Positions 55,654-64,000 of a stretch of 64,000 nucleotides of DNA are shown here, in pieces. The notes under the pieces were generated by a model. The model ran no database searches and had not been told where the DNA came from. It was given only the letters and a program-made list of their open reading frames with translations. This DNA is from a marine gamma proteobacterium HTCC2080 (GTDB lineage: Bacteria > Pseudomonadota > Gammaproteobacteria > Pseudomonadales > Halieaceae): NCBI GenBank assembly GCA_000169115.1, contig AAVV01000014.1:1-64000 (forward strand), written 5' to 3'. Numbering within the stretch: position 1 is the first letter of the stretch; the number at the start of each line of letters is the position of its first letter. The position numbers were made by a program, and so were the translations under genes.

Positions 55654-56943
55654 ATGTCAAAGCAACTTCTGAAAGATGCACTCGATTACCATGCTTTGCC
55701 GGTACCCGGAAAAATCAGTGTCGAGCTGACTAAGCCTGCAGACACCATGCGCCACTTAGCCATGGCTTACTCACCAGGCGTTGCTGAGCCTTGTAGCCAG
55801 ATCGCTCTAGATCCTCAGCTGGCATACCGTTATACCGGAAAAGGCAACAGTGTTGCCGTTATATCAAACGGAAGCGCTGTTTTGGGACTGGGCAACTTGG
55901 GTGCTTTGGCCAGCAAACCAGTGATGGAGGGTAAGGCCTTACTGTTTAAGCGCTTTGCCAACATCAATGCTATCGATGTTTTGGTCGACACCCAGGATGT
56001 AGACACTTTTGTAAGTACCGTTAGCGCTATTGCATGTACCTATGGCGGCATTAATCTTGAAGATATTAAAGCGCCTGAATGTTTTGAGATTGAGCGCAGG
56101 CTCCAAGCCTTGTGTGACATCCCTATTTTCCACGACGATCAACACGGCACGGCCATTGTTACGGCGGCGGCTTTAGTCAATGCTCTTGAGATCCAGCAAA
56201 AGACACTGGATAACGTCAATGTGGTTTGCCTAGGCGCGGGCGCCGCGGCGGTCGCATGCATGAAGCTTTTGTTGGAAATGGGTGCTGACCCTGGCCGCAT
56301 GCTGATGCTCGACCGACAGGGTGTCATTCACGCTGGGCGCGAGAACCTCAATGAACAAAAAGCGCTGTTTGCTGTCAATACGGACAAGCGGACCCTCGAC
56401 GACGCAATGAAAGATTGTGATGTATTTGTTGGCCTTTCTGGCTCCGACTTGGTTTCTCAGGACATGGTGAAGTCCATGGCGCCTCGTCCTATTATTTTCG
56501 CTTGCTCCAATCCTGACCCGGAAATTAAGCGCGAACTTGCTATGGCGACTCGCAGCGATATTGTCATGGCGACGGGCCGGTCTGATCTGCCTAATCAGGT
56601 CAATAACGTTCTGGGGTTTCCCTTTATTTTCAGGGGTGCGTTAGATGTACGGGCGTCCACCATTAACGAGGCAATGAAAATCGCTACGGTTAATGCGCTG
56701 GCGGAATTGGCGAGAGAGCCAGTACCCGAATCTGTTTTAGATGCTTACAGTCTCATCGACTTGGAGTATGGCCCGAACTACATATTGCCAAAACCTATGG
56801 ATCCTAGGTTGATGCCCATTATTGCCCCAGCGGTAGCACGGGCAGCGCAGGCTTCAGGCGTTGCTCGCTGTGCTATTGATGATGATTATGAAGAGCAGCT
56901 TTGGGGCGGCGTTGGGTTTGGCACTGATCGCAACTGGCGCTAA
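55654..56943 (+). CDS. malic enzyme, short form without phosphotransacetylase domain
   Basis: Oxidative decarboxylation of malate to pyruvate, giving NAD(P)H. The 429 residues cover the malic N-domain ([63 protein letters not shown] with metal-binding Asp) and the dinucleotide-binding fold ([21 protein letters not shown]). MaeB-type enzymes of E. coli carry an extra 320-residue phosphotransacetylase-like regulatory domain, absent here. Cofactor preference is not certain. The start is 91 bp after the rpmE stop and downstream of its terminator. Confidence 0.94.
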   Translation: MSKQLLKDALDYHALPVPGKISVELTKPADTMRHLAMAYSPGVAEPCSQIALDPQLAYRYTGKGNSVAVISNGSAVLGLGNLGALASKPVMEGKALLFKRFANINAIDVLVDTQDVDTFVSTVSAIACTYGGINLEDIKAPECFEIERRLQALCDIPIFHDDQHGTAIVTAAALVNALEIQQKTLDNVNVVCLGAGAAAVACMKLLLEMGADPGRMLMLDRQGVIHAGRENLNEQKALFAVNTDKRTLDDAMKDCDVFVGLSGSDLVSQDMVKSMAPRPIIFACSNPDPEIKRELAMATRSDIVMATGRSDLPNQVNNVLGFPFIFRGALDVRASTINEAMKIATVNALAELAREPVPESVLDAYSLIDLEYGPNYILPKPMDPRLMPIIAPAVARAAQASGVARCAIDDDYEEQLWGGVGFGTDRNWR

Positions 56944-56984
56944 TTGTACGGGTTAGATCGCTGGGGTCAGATGGCTGGTAGAGA

Positions 56985-59399
56985 CTAAAATAGCCCTTCT
57001 AGTTCATCGGTGCCCGCAGGCTTATCGCCGTCGGACTTTTGAGGTGGCAAAAACTCCTCAAAGAAGTACTCATAGACGCTACCCTCTGGCATGCCCGTCA
57101 CCCGTCGCCCTGTCTTACGGTCTATTCTCAGTCGTACCACGCCACTGGGCATGTCCGGAAGCGATTGCTCTTTGGGCAGCACCTCGCGCATAAAATCTAT
57201 CCAAATGGGTAGTGCTGCGGTACCGCCAAATTCGCGTTTACCTAAAAGGCTGTAGTCGTCAAAGCCAACCCAAGCTGTTGTTACTAGATCGGGGTTGAAG
57301 CCTGAAAACCAAGCATCCCTGGGACCATTGGTTGTGCCTGTCTTTCCGGCAATATCGTCGCGTTCTAAAACTCGAGCTCGTCTTCCCGTACCGCGTTTTA
57401 TGACGTCACGAAGCATGGAAGACATGAGGTAGCTTGCTCGGGGGTCCATAACTTGTGGTGCTTCTCTGACATCATTATTGACTGGCTGCAAAATATCTTC
57501 CATGCGCAAAGCTTCCTCATCTACAGGGCTATTTTCCCCGCAGGTGGAGCACACAATCCAAGGATCCGCCTGATAAATAACGTTGCCCGTTGCATCCTCG
57601 ATGCGCTCTATTAAATAGGGCTCTACTCGAAAACCACCGTTAGCAATGATGGCATAACCCGTTGCAATATCGAGTGGCGTGTAGGCATGGGTACCCAGTG
57701 CCAGAGTGAGGTTTCTAGCCATACCGCCTGTGTCGAAACCCAGCTGTTCAGCGTAGTCGATAAACCGATTGAGGCCCAGGCGTTGAAGGACTCGAATTGA
57801 GACTAGGTTGCGGGAATAGGTCAGCGCATTGCGGAGTCTTGTGGGGCCATAGAATCGGCCGCTATCATTTTCGGGCCGCCATATTTCATCGCTTGATAAA
57901 TTATCTAAAACGATGGGCGCATCATTAATCAATGTGGCCGGGGTTATTCCATGCTCCAGTGCAGCGGCGTATAAAAAGGCCTTGAAATTTGAGCCGGGTT
58001 GGCGGCGGGCCTGAGTGACTCGGTTAAACTTCGACAGTTCAAAACCCATACCACCTACCAGTGCACGAATGGCTCCATTGTTAGGGTCTAAAGCGACCAG
58101 CGCCGCTTGCGCACGCGGGACTTGAGCAAGGCGCGGATTGCCGCTCTTTGCGTCCCATTCGATACGAATTAGATCTCCGACAAAGAGCAGTTTATCAATG
58201 GAGTCGGCAGCTGAACTCGTTAAATTCTCGGTGCGAAAGCGACGAATACTATCGAGATCGTCCTGCCACTCAAGGCGATGTTGTTCACCGGACTTCGTAA
58301 CTACGTTAGCGCCCGATGAATCGACTTCGGTCACAATGGCAGGGATAAGATCGACAATAATAGGCATTGCTTTGAGCGCCAGTCGCCATCGTTCTTTAAG
58401 TCCTGACTCATCTTCGTCTTCTCGCCGTGGTAGCTGGCGTTCAGGCCCCCTCCAGCCATGACGTTTGTCGTAGGTCCTCAGACCATTGACTAGGGCCTGT
58501 CGCGCTGCGATCTGAGCTTTACCGTCAATCGTGGTGTACACAACATAGCCGTCGCTATAGGCCCCGTTGCCAAACCGATCCAGCATTTCTTTACGAACCA
58601 TTTCAGCGATGTAGTCTGCCTGTACCTCAACCCGGAGGCCGCTGTAGGTGGCTATTACGGGGCTTTCACGGCTGCTGTCTCGGGTTGCCTGATCGATCAT
58701 GCCTAGTGAAGCCATGCGCCCCAGAATCCAATCTCTTCTAATTTTGGCTCTCTCAGGATTGCTCAGGGGGTTGTTTCGCGAGGGCGCCTTGGGGATACCT
58801 GCCAGCATGGCGTGCTCGGGTAAGGACAATTCAGATAGCGATTTTCCGTAATAGGTTTGAGCTGCAGCCTCGAAACCGTACGATCGATGGCCTAAGAAAA
58901 TCCGATTGACATAAAGCTCAAAAATCTCAGCTTTGGTTAGCACGCGTTCTACTTCAAGGGCCAAAAGTATTTCATTGAACTTGCGAAGAAAGGTTTGTTC
59001 CAACGTGAGGGCGTAGTTTCGTGCTACTTGCATGGTGAGCGTACTGCCCCCCGAACGTTTGCGCCCAGTGGTTACAAGTTCTGATACGGCTCTCGCTAAA
59101 CCCAGCAGGTCAACGCCGCCGTGCTCGAAAAATTGGTCATCTTCTGCAGCGAGCAGCGCGTTTACAAAATCTTCGGGGATGTCATCGAATCTGAGCGGAC
59201 TTCTCTTTTGTTCACCAAACTGTCCAATCAGCCTTTCATCAATGCTCATAACTTTCATGGGCGTTTGCAGCTTAACGTCGCGCAACGTATCGGCATCGGG
59301 TAAATTTGGGCTTAAATAAAGGTACAGACCGGCGAGCCACCAAAGCGCGGCACAAGCTGCGATAATAAAGACGGTCAACAATGAACGGGTCAAAACCAA
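56985..59399 (-). CDS. mrcA: penicillin-binding protein 1A (bifunctional glycosyltransferase/transpeptidase)
   Basis: An 804-residue class A PBP. A TM anchor (about 5-28) precedes the GT51 domain with catalytic E86 in AAEDDQFFEHGG, RSGGSTLTMQVARN and the EIFELYVNRIFLG helix. An OB-like insertion lies around 330-420. The transpeptidase domain has SxxK nucleophile S470 (PGSNFKAF), SxN in TYSRNLVS and the KTG box AGKTGTTNGPRDAW. TTG start at 59399; AGGAG lies about ten bases before it within a 12-bp palindrome TAGGAGCTCCTA (59404-59415). Divergent from pilM, the usual arrangement. Confidence 0.95.
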   Translation of the reverse strand: MVLTRSLLTVFIIAACAALWWLAGLYLYLSPNLPDADTLRDVKLQTPMKVMSIDERLIGQFGEQKRSPLRFDDIPEDFVNALLAAEDDQFFEHGGVDLLGLARAVSELVTTGRKRSGGSTLTMQVARNYALTLEQTFLRKFNEILLALEVERVLTKAEIFELYVNRIFLGHRSYGFEAAAQTYYGKSLSELSLPEHAMLAGIPKAPSRNNPLSNPERAKIRRDWILGRMASLGMIDQATRDSSRESPVIATYSGLRVEVQADYIAEMVRKEMLDRFGNGAYSDGYVVYTTIDGKAQIAARQALVNGLRTYDKRHGWRGPERQLPRREDEDESGLKERWRLALKAMPIIVDLIPAIVTEVDSSGANVVTKSGEQHRLEWQDDLDSIRRFRTENLTSSAADSIDKLLFVGDLIRIEWDAKSGNPRLAQVPRAQAALVALDPNNGAIRALVGGMGFELSKFNRVTQARRQPGSNFKAFLYAAALEHGITPATLINDAPIVLDNLSSDEIWRPENDSGRFYGPTRLRNALTYSRNLVSIRVLQRLGLNRFIDYAEQLGFDTGGMARNLTLALGTHAYTPLDIATGYAIIANGGFRVEPYLIERIEDATGNVIYQADPWIVCSTCGENSPVDEEALRMEDILQPVNNDVREAPQVMDPRASYLMSSMLRDVIKRGTGRRARVLERDDIAGKTGTTNGPRDAWFSGFNPDLVTTAWVGFDDYSLLGKREFGGTAALPIWIDFMREVLPKEQSLPDMPSGVVRLRIDRKTGRRVTGMPEGSVYEYFFEEFLPPQKSDGDKPAGTDELEGLF

Positions 59400-60678
<1,279 letters not shown>

Positions 60679-60679
<1 letters not shown>

Positions 60680-61239
60680 TGGCGACAATTAATCTTCTGC
60701 CTTGGCGCGAGGAGCTGCGAGCTGAGCGCAAGAAGGAATTCATTGCGAGTTTAGCGCTGATGGTTTTGGCGGCCATCCTTATTCTGTTTGTTACTGATTT
60801 AATGTTCGATAGCCGGATCAGTTTTCAGGAGAGGCGCAATGCCTATGTACGACAAAATATTGCAGAGCTAGATGAGCAGGTCGCGGAGATACGTGATCTG
60901 CGCAGTAGACGCACGGAACTCCTAGAGCGTATGCGCATCATTCAGGATCTGCAGGGCAATCGACCTATTATTGTTAGAATTATGGATCAGCTGGTGCGAA
61001 CTGTCCCCGACGGCCTCTTTTACACGAGTCTTGTGTCCGGCGATGGCAAAATTGAAATTGAGGGTGTGGCAGAGTCCAATAATCGCGTTTCGAGCTTGAT
61101 GCGCCGCTTGGAGGCATCAGATTGGCTGCAAGCTCCCAACTTAGACGGAGTGGCAGCTGCGCCCTCATATGGAGATCAGGCGACCACCTTCAAGCTGACC
61201 GTTAGCGTGCAGCTTCCTGAGCAGGAAGAGGAGCTTTAG
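60679..61239 (+). CDS. pilN: type IV pilus assembly protein PilN
   Basis: A 186-residue bitopic inner-membrane protein. The cytoplasmic N-terminus MATINLLPWREELRAERKKEF contains INLLPWR, the PilM-binding motif. One TM helix (about 22-43) precedes a periplasmic coiled coil and a ferredoxin-like domain that pairs with PilO. pilO starts 2 bp later. Confidence 0.96.
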
Positions 61240-61241
61240 CG

Positions 61242-61865
61242 ATGGCCTTTGAGGATACGCTCAAATCGTTGAAGGATTTTGACTTTGGCGACCTAGATTT
61301 TGAAAATGTGGGAAGTTGGCCGACGCCGGTAAAGGTTTTAGCTGCGTTACTAGTATTGGTGGCATTGCTGATCGGAGGCTACTACTACCACGTCGATGAC
61401 CTGCAAAAAAAGCTGACCGCTGAACGTGGCAATGAGGCAGAGCTGCGTCGTGACTTTGAACGATTGTCTTTTGAAGCGGCGAACTTGGAGGCATACAAAC
61501 GGCAAATGCTCGAGATGGAGGAGAGCTTTGGTGCCCTTGTAAGCCAGCTACCAAGCGATACGGAGGTTCCTGGATTGCTTGAGGACATTACCAACAAAGG
61601 TGAGCAAAATGGGCTTGCCATCAGTAAAATAGACCTGCTCCCGGAGGTACCACAGGAGTTTTACATCGAGTTGCCGATCAGTATTGTTGCCGTGGGCTCT
61701 TATCACGACCTCGGCGCTTTTATCTCTGGAATGGCCGGTTTACCGCGTATTGTAACGCTTCACGATTTTAATATTGCGTCATCGGGCAGTAACACTAATC
61801 AGTTGGAAATGAATATCGTCGCCAAAACGTACCGCTACAGAGATGGGTTGGCCGATGAGCTTTAA
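61242..61865 (+). CDS. pilO: type IV pilus assembly protein PilO
   Basis: A 207-residue inner-membrane protein with a TM helix at about 30-48 (VKVLAALLVLVALLIGGYYYHV), a coiled coil (LQKKLTAERGNEAELRRDFE) and a periplasmic ferredoxin-like domain (LPIVAVGSYHDLGAFISGMAGLPRIVTLHDFNI-type block). It heterodimerises with PilN. The 3' end overlaps pilP by 11 bp. Confidence 0.95.
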   Translation: MAFEDTLKSLKDFDFGDLDFENVGSWPTPVKVLAALLVLVALLIGGYYYHVDDLQKKLTAERGNEAELRRDFERLSFEAANLEAYKRQMLEMEESFGALVSQLPSDTEVPGLLEDITNKGEQNGLAISKIDLLPEVPQEFYIELPISIVAVGSYHDLGAFISGMAGLPRIVTLHDFNIASSGSNTNQLEMNIVAKTYRYRDGLADEL

Positions 61866-62400
61866 ATGGGTATCGGCTTCTTGGCGTCGTGTGGCTCTAC
61901 TCATGATGTTCAGTGCCTTATGGGGCTGTGCCGATAATGACATGAGTGATCTCGATGCTTTTATGGCGGAGAAGCGAGCCCGTCCGGGTGGGGTTATCGA
62001 GCCTATACCCACGTTCACGGCTTACGAAGCCTTTGCCTATGCAGCAACAGGTCAGCGGGCTCCGTTTGATAGACCCGTCGAAGTTCGGCAGATCACTCGG
62101 ATCAGCGCGCGTTCGACCATCATGCCCAATTTGGACCGTCCAAGGGAGTTCCTTGAGCAGTTCACCCTAGATTCGCTGCAAATGGTTGGGCGTCTTGAGC
62201 GTGGCGGCACGTATTGGTCGCTAATGCGTGACCCTCAAGGGGGAATCCATCGAGTGAGCCCTGGTAACTTTTTGGGCAGGGATCACGGTAGAATCACGGA
62301 AATGGGTGACACATTCGTCGCCGTGATAGAAATAGTGACCGATGGCACTGCTGAGGGATGGGTAGAGCGTCCTCGGGTAATAGAACTTAAGGGATTATGA
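61855..62400 (+). CDS. pilP: type IV pilus lipoprotein PilP
   Basis: A 181-residue periplasmic protein that links PilN/PilO to the PilQ secretin. The ATG at 61855 gives MSFKWVSASWRRVALLMMFSALWGCADND. This looks like a lipoprotein signal with Cys at about 25, although Trp at -2 is unusual for a lipobox. The C-terminal beta domain (GTYWSLMRDPQGGIHRVSPGNFLGRDHGRI) is the PilP HR domain. pilQ starts 37 bp later. Confidence 0.93.
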   Translation: MSFKWVSASWRRVALLMMFSALWGCADNDMSDLDAFMAEKRARPGGVIEPIPTFTAYEAFAYAATGQRAPFDRPVEVRQITRISARSTIMPNLDRPREFLEQFTLDSLQMVGRLERGGTYWSLMRDPQGGIHRVSPGNFLGRDHGRITEMGDTFVAVIEIVTDGTAEGWVERPRVIELKGL

Positions 62401-62437
62401 GTTTTAGCGCGCTGGCAATGCAATGGAGATGTCCTAA

Positions 62438-64000
62438 ATGAAACGGATGAGCAAATTACAAACCGGCTTGACGCTGGTGTTGTTGCTGGGGGTAGCAGCG
62501 CCCCTACTTGCGCAGCCTGTGATTGAGGATATTACGTTCAGCTCACAGCCGGGCAGTAAGTTTGAGGTGCGCTTGGACTTCAGTGAAACGCCACCTTCGG
62601 ACTATAGTGCTTATACGATTGAAGAGCCGGCCCGTATTGCGATTGACTTTCCCGGCACTAAGAGCGGCCTTGACCAGAAGCGCTTTTCGCTGCCCTTTGG
62701 GAACGCTACGGGTGTATTGGTGCTTGAGGCCGATGATAAGACGCGTTTGGTACTAAACCTGATTAAATTGGTGCCCTACGAAGCGGTTATAAGCGGCAAC
62801 CAGCTTGTTTTGCAGGTAGGCCAAGACAGCAGCGGTGGTTACACCAAGGCTACCCCGCCGAGTAATGTTCTTGAAAGCCAAATGGAGCCAGTGGTTGAGG
62901 CCCGCTCGCAGCTAACTGACCTCCAGTTTCGCCGTGCCGAGTCGGGGGAGGGTCGTCTTATCCTGCAGCTCAGCGATCCCTCAGTTGATGTCAATGTGTT
63001 CTCTGAAGGCGGTAAAATTAATCTGGAGTTTTTGGCGACGACTGTTCCTGATGGGTTGTTGCGCCGCTTTGATGTGACTGACTTTGCGACGCCCGTGAAT
63101 TCAATTGAAGTGACAACCACCGAACGGGGAACTCGCTTGCTGCTTGAGGCGGAAGGAACCTATGACTATCTTGCCTATCAGACAGGGAAAGAGTACATCC
63201 TCAGTGTAAAGCCATTAAGTGATGATGAGAAAAAGGCGCGTTTAAACGAGTTTACTTATGTTGGTGAACGTATTTCCCTGAACTTTCAGGATATTGAGGT
63301 GCGGGCTGTTTTACAGCTGATTGCTGATTTTACTGACCTCAATCTTGTGGCGTCTGATACGGTCAGTGGCAACATAACCTTAAGATTACAAAATGTCCCT
63401 TGGGATCAGGCATTGGAACTGGTGCTAAGAACCAAAGGACTCGATAGTCGCCGCATTGGTAACGTCCTGATGGTCGCGCCTGCAGTGGAAATTGCAGAGC
63501 GGGAACGGCAGGAAATCGAATCGAATAAACAGATCGCCGAGCTCGCACCGCTTCAATCGGAGTTCATTCGTATTCGATACGCAAAAGCCTCCGAGGTGGT
63601 CAACCTTTTTGAAGCTGGCTCTGAAGAAGGTGGTTCATTGGTATCTGACCGAGGTTCGGTGGTTGTTGATGAGCGCACCAACTCCATCATCATCACCGAT
63701 ACGGCGACTAAGCTTGCAGAGATCCGTGATCTGATTGAGCGCGTTGATGTGCCCATACGTCAAGTGATGATCGAGGCTCGAATTGTTATTGCCTCAACTA
63801 ATCTTGATGAAGAGCTTGGGATAGAGTGGGGCGGTGGTTATATCGGCATCGATAGCAGTAACGGCAACATTTACTCGGCGTCGGGGAGTCGAGAGCAGGT
63901 GGTCAGTTTTAATCAAGACACCGTTGCAGGGGTGACCCCTACGCTTAACTACCCAGTTCAAGGTGGGCAGCAACAAGGTGGGAACCAGGGAGGTGACGGC
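62438..64000 (+). CDS. pilQ: type IV pilus secretin PilQ, 3' truncated by window end
   Basis: Outer-membrane pore of the type IV pilus. The frame from the ATG at 62438 (GGAG nine bases upstream) stays open for 521 codons to the end of the window. A signal peptide (1-28, ending LLAQP) precedes two AMIN peptidoglycan-binding domains (about 30-125 and 150-245). The STN/N0 domain (about 270-345, RISLNFQDIEVRAVLQLIADFTDLNLVAS) and the N1 domain (about 370-440) follow, then the start of the secretin domain (VMIEARIVIASTNLDEELGIEWGG). The visible part ends in a Gly/Gln-rich stretch. Roughly the last 200 residues lie outside. Confidence 0.95.
   Translation, partial: MKRMSKLQTGLTLVLLLGVAAPLLAQPVIEDITFSSQPGSKFEVRLDFSETPPSDYSAYTIEEPARIAIDFPGTKSGLDQKRFSLPFGNATGVLVLEADDKTRLVLNLIKLVPYEAVISGNQLVLQVGQDSSGGYTKATPPSNVLESQMEPVVEARSQLTDLQFRRAESGEGRLILQLSDPSVDVNVFSEGGKINLEFLATTVPDGLLRRFDVTDFATPVNSIEVTTTERGTRLLLEAEGTYDYLAYQTGKEYILSVKPLSDDEKKARLNEFTYVGERISLNFQDIEVRAVLQLIADFTDLNLVASDTVSGNITLRLQNVPWDQALELVLRTKGLDSRRIGNVLMVAPAVEIAERERQEIESNKQIAELAPLQSEFIRIRYAKASEVVNLFEAGSEEGGSLVSDRGSVVVDERTNSIIITDTATKLAEIRDLIERVDVPIRQVMIEARIVIASTNLDEELGIEWGGGYIGIDSSNGNIYSASGSREQVVSFNQDTVAGVTPTLNYPVQGGQQQGGNQGGDG

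Noticed and set aside
62438-64000. Treating pilQ as a truncated pseudogene
   Set aside because: The frame is open up to the last base; truncation is due only to the window end.

Overview
The window is a dense, collinear stretch of bacterial chromosome with short intergenic gaps. It shows no insertion sequences, prophage genes, CRISPR arrays or rRNA. The gene set and order point to a Gammaproteobacterium: gpmI-envC-ctpA-yibQ opposite rhodanese-grxC-secB, glnA-ntrBC, efp-epmA, priA-argS-hslVU, ubiEJB-hisIE-tatABC, and mrcA opposite pilMNOPQ. This order resembles pseudomonads and marine relatives such as the OM60/NOR5 (Halieaceae) group. The exact taxon is inference; there is no rRNA to confirm it.

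Layout. 1-29 is the 5' part of a minus-strand tRNA, probably tRNA-Phe, with its own promoter. 88-5719 (minus) holds an RND efflux permease and adaptor, then yggX and mutY. 5855-8625 (plus) is hisB-hisH-hisA-hisF. 8589-13962 (minus) is a cell-envelope block (yibQ, ctpA, envC) with gpmI, containing a 430-bp non-coding gap rich in inverted repeats. 14117-15372 (plus) is a rhodanese, grxC and secB. 15377-19975 (minus) is the nitrogen block: glnA, then a DUF4124 protein, ntrB and ntrC. glnA is preceded by a recognisable sigma-54 promoter, a possible IHF site and two NtrC boxes. 20368-29766 holds typA, a GNAT acetyltransferase, a cyclic-nucleotide-binding-fold protein, parC, an AhpA-like membrane protein, serB, efp and epmA.

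29763-36441 is the most interesting locus: an ECF sigma factor with a ChrR-type zinc anti-sigma factor, divergent from a tightly packed five-gene set (FAD oxidoreductase, DUF1365, Cfa-like methyltransferase, NhaC-type antiporter, hotdog thioesterase). It resembles the singlet-oxygen/lipid-modification regulons known from Rhodobacter. The Cfa-like enzyme lacks two of the residues that bind bicarbonate in true cyclopropane synthases, so it may make a different methylated lipid. The transhydrogenase genes pntAA-pntAB-pntB follow directly.

39492-55214 (minus) is a long housekeeping block: priA, a possible 20-codon ORF, argS, a SPOR protein, hslV-hslU-DUF971, ubiE-ubiJ-ubiB, hisI-hisE, tatA-tatB-tatC, a MscS-family channel and an MsbA-like ABC exporter. 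55348-56943 (plus) is rpmE and a short malic enzyme. 56985-59399 (minus) is penicillin-binding protein 1A. 59615-64000 (plus) is pilM-N-O-P-Q, with pilQ cut by the window end.

Functional ties: histidine synthesis is split over two places (hisBHAF and hisIE). Nitrogen control is complete in itself (glnA, NtrB, NtrC and the sigma-54 control region). Envelope growth and secretion are heavily represented (envC, ctpA, mrcA, tatABC, secB, type IV pilus alignment complex). The sigma/ChrR lipid locus beside transhydrogenase suggests a light- or oxygen-exposed aerobic lifestyle; that last point is inference.
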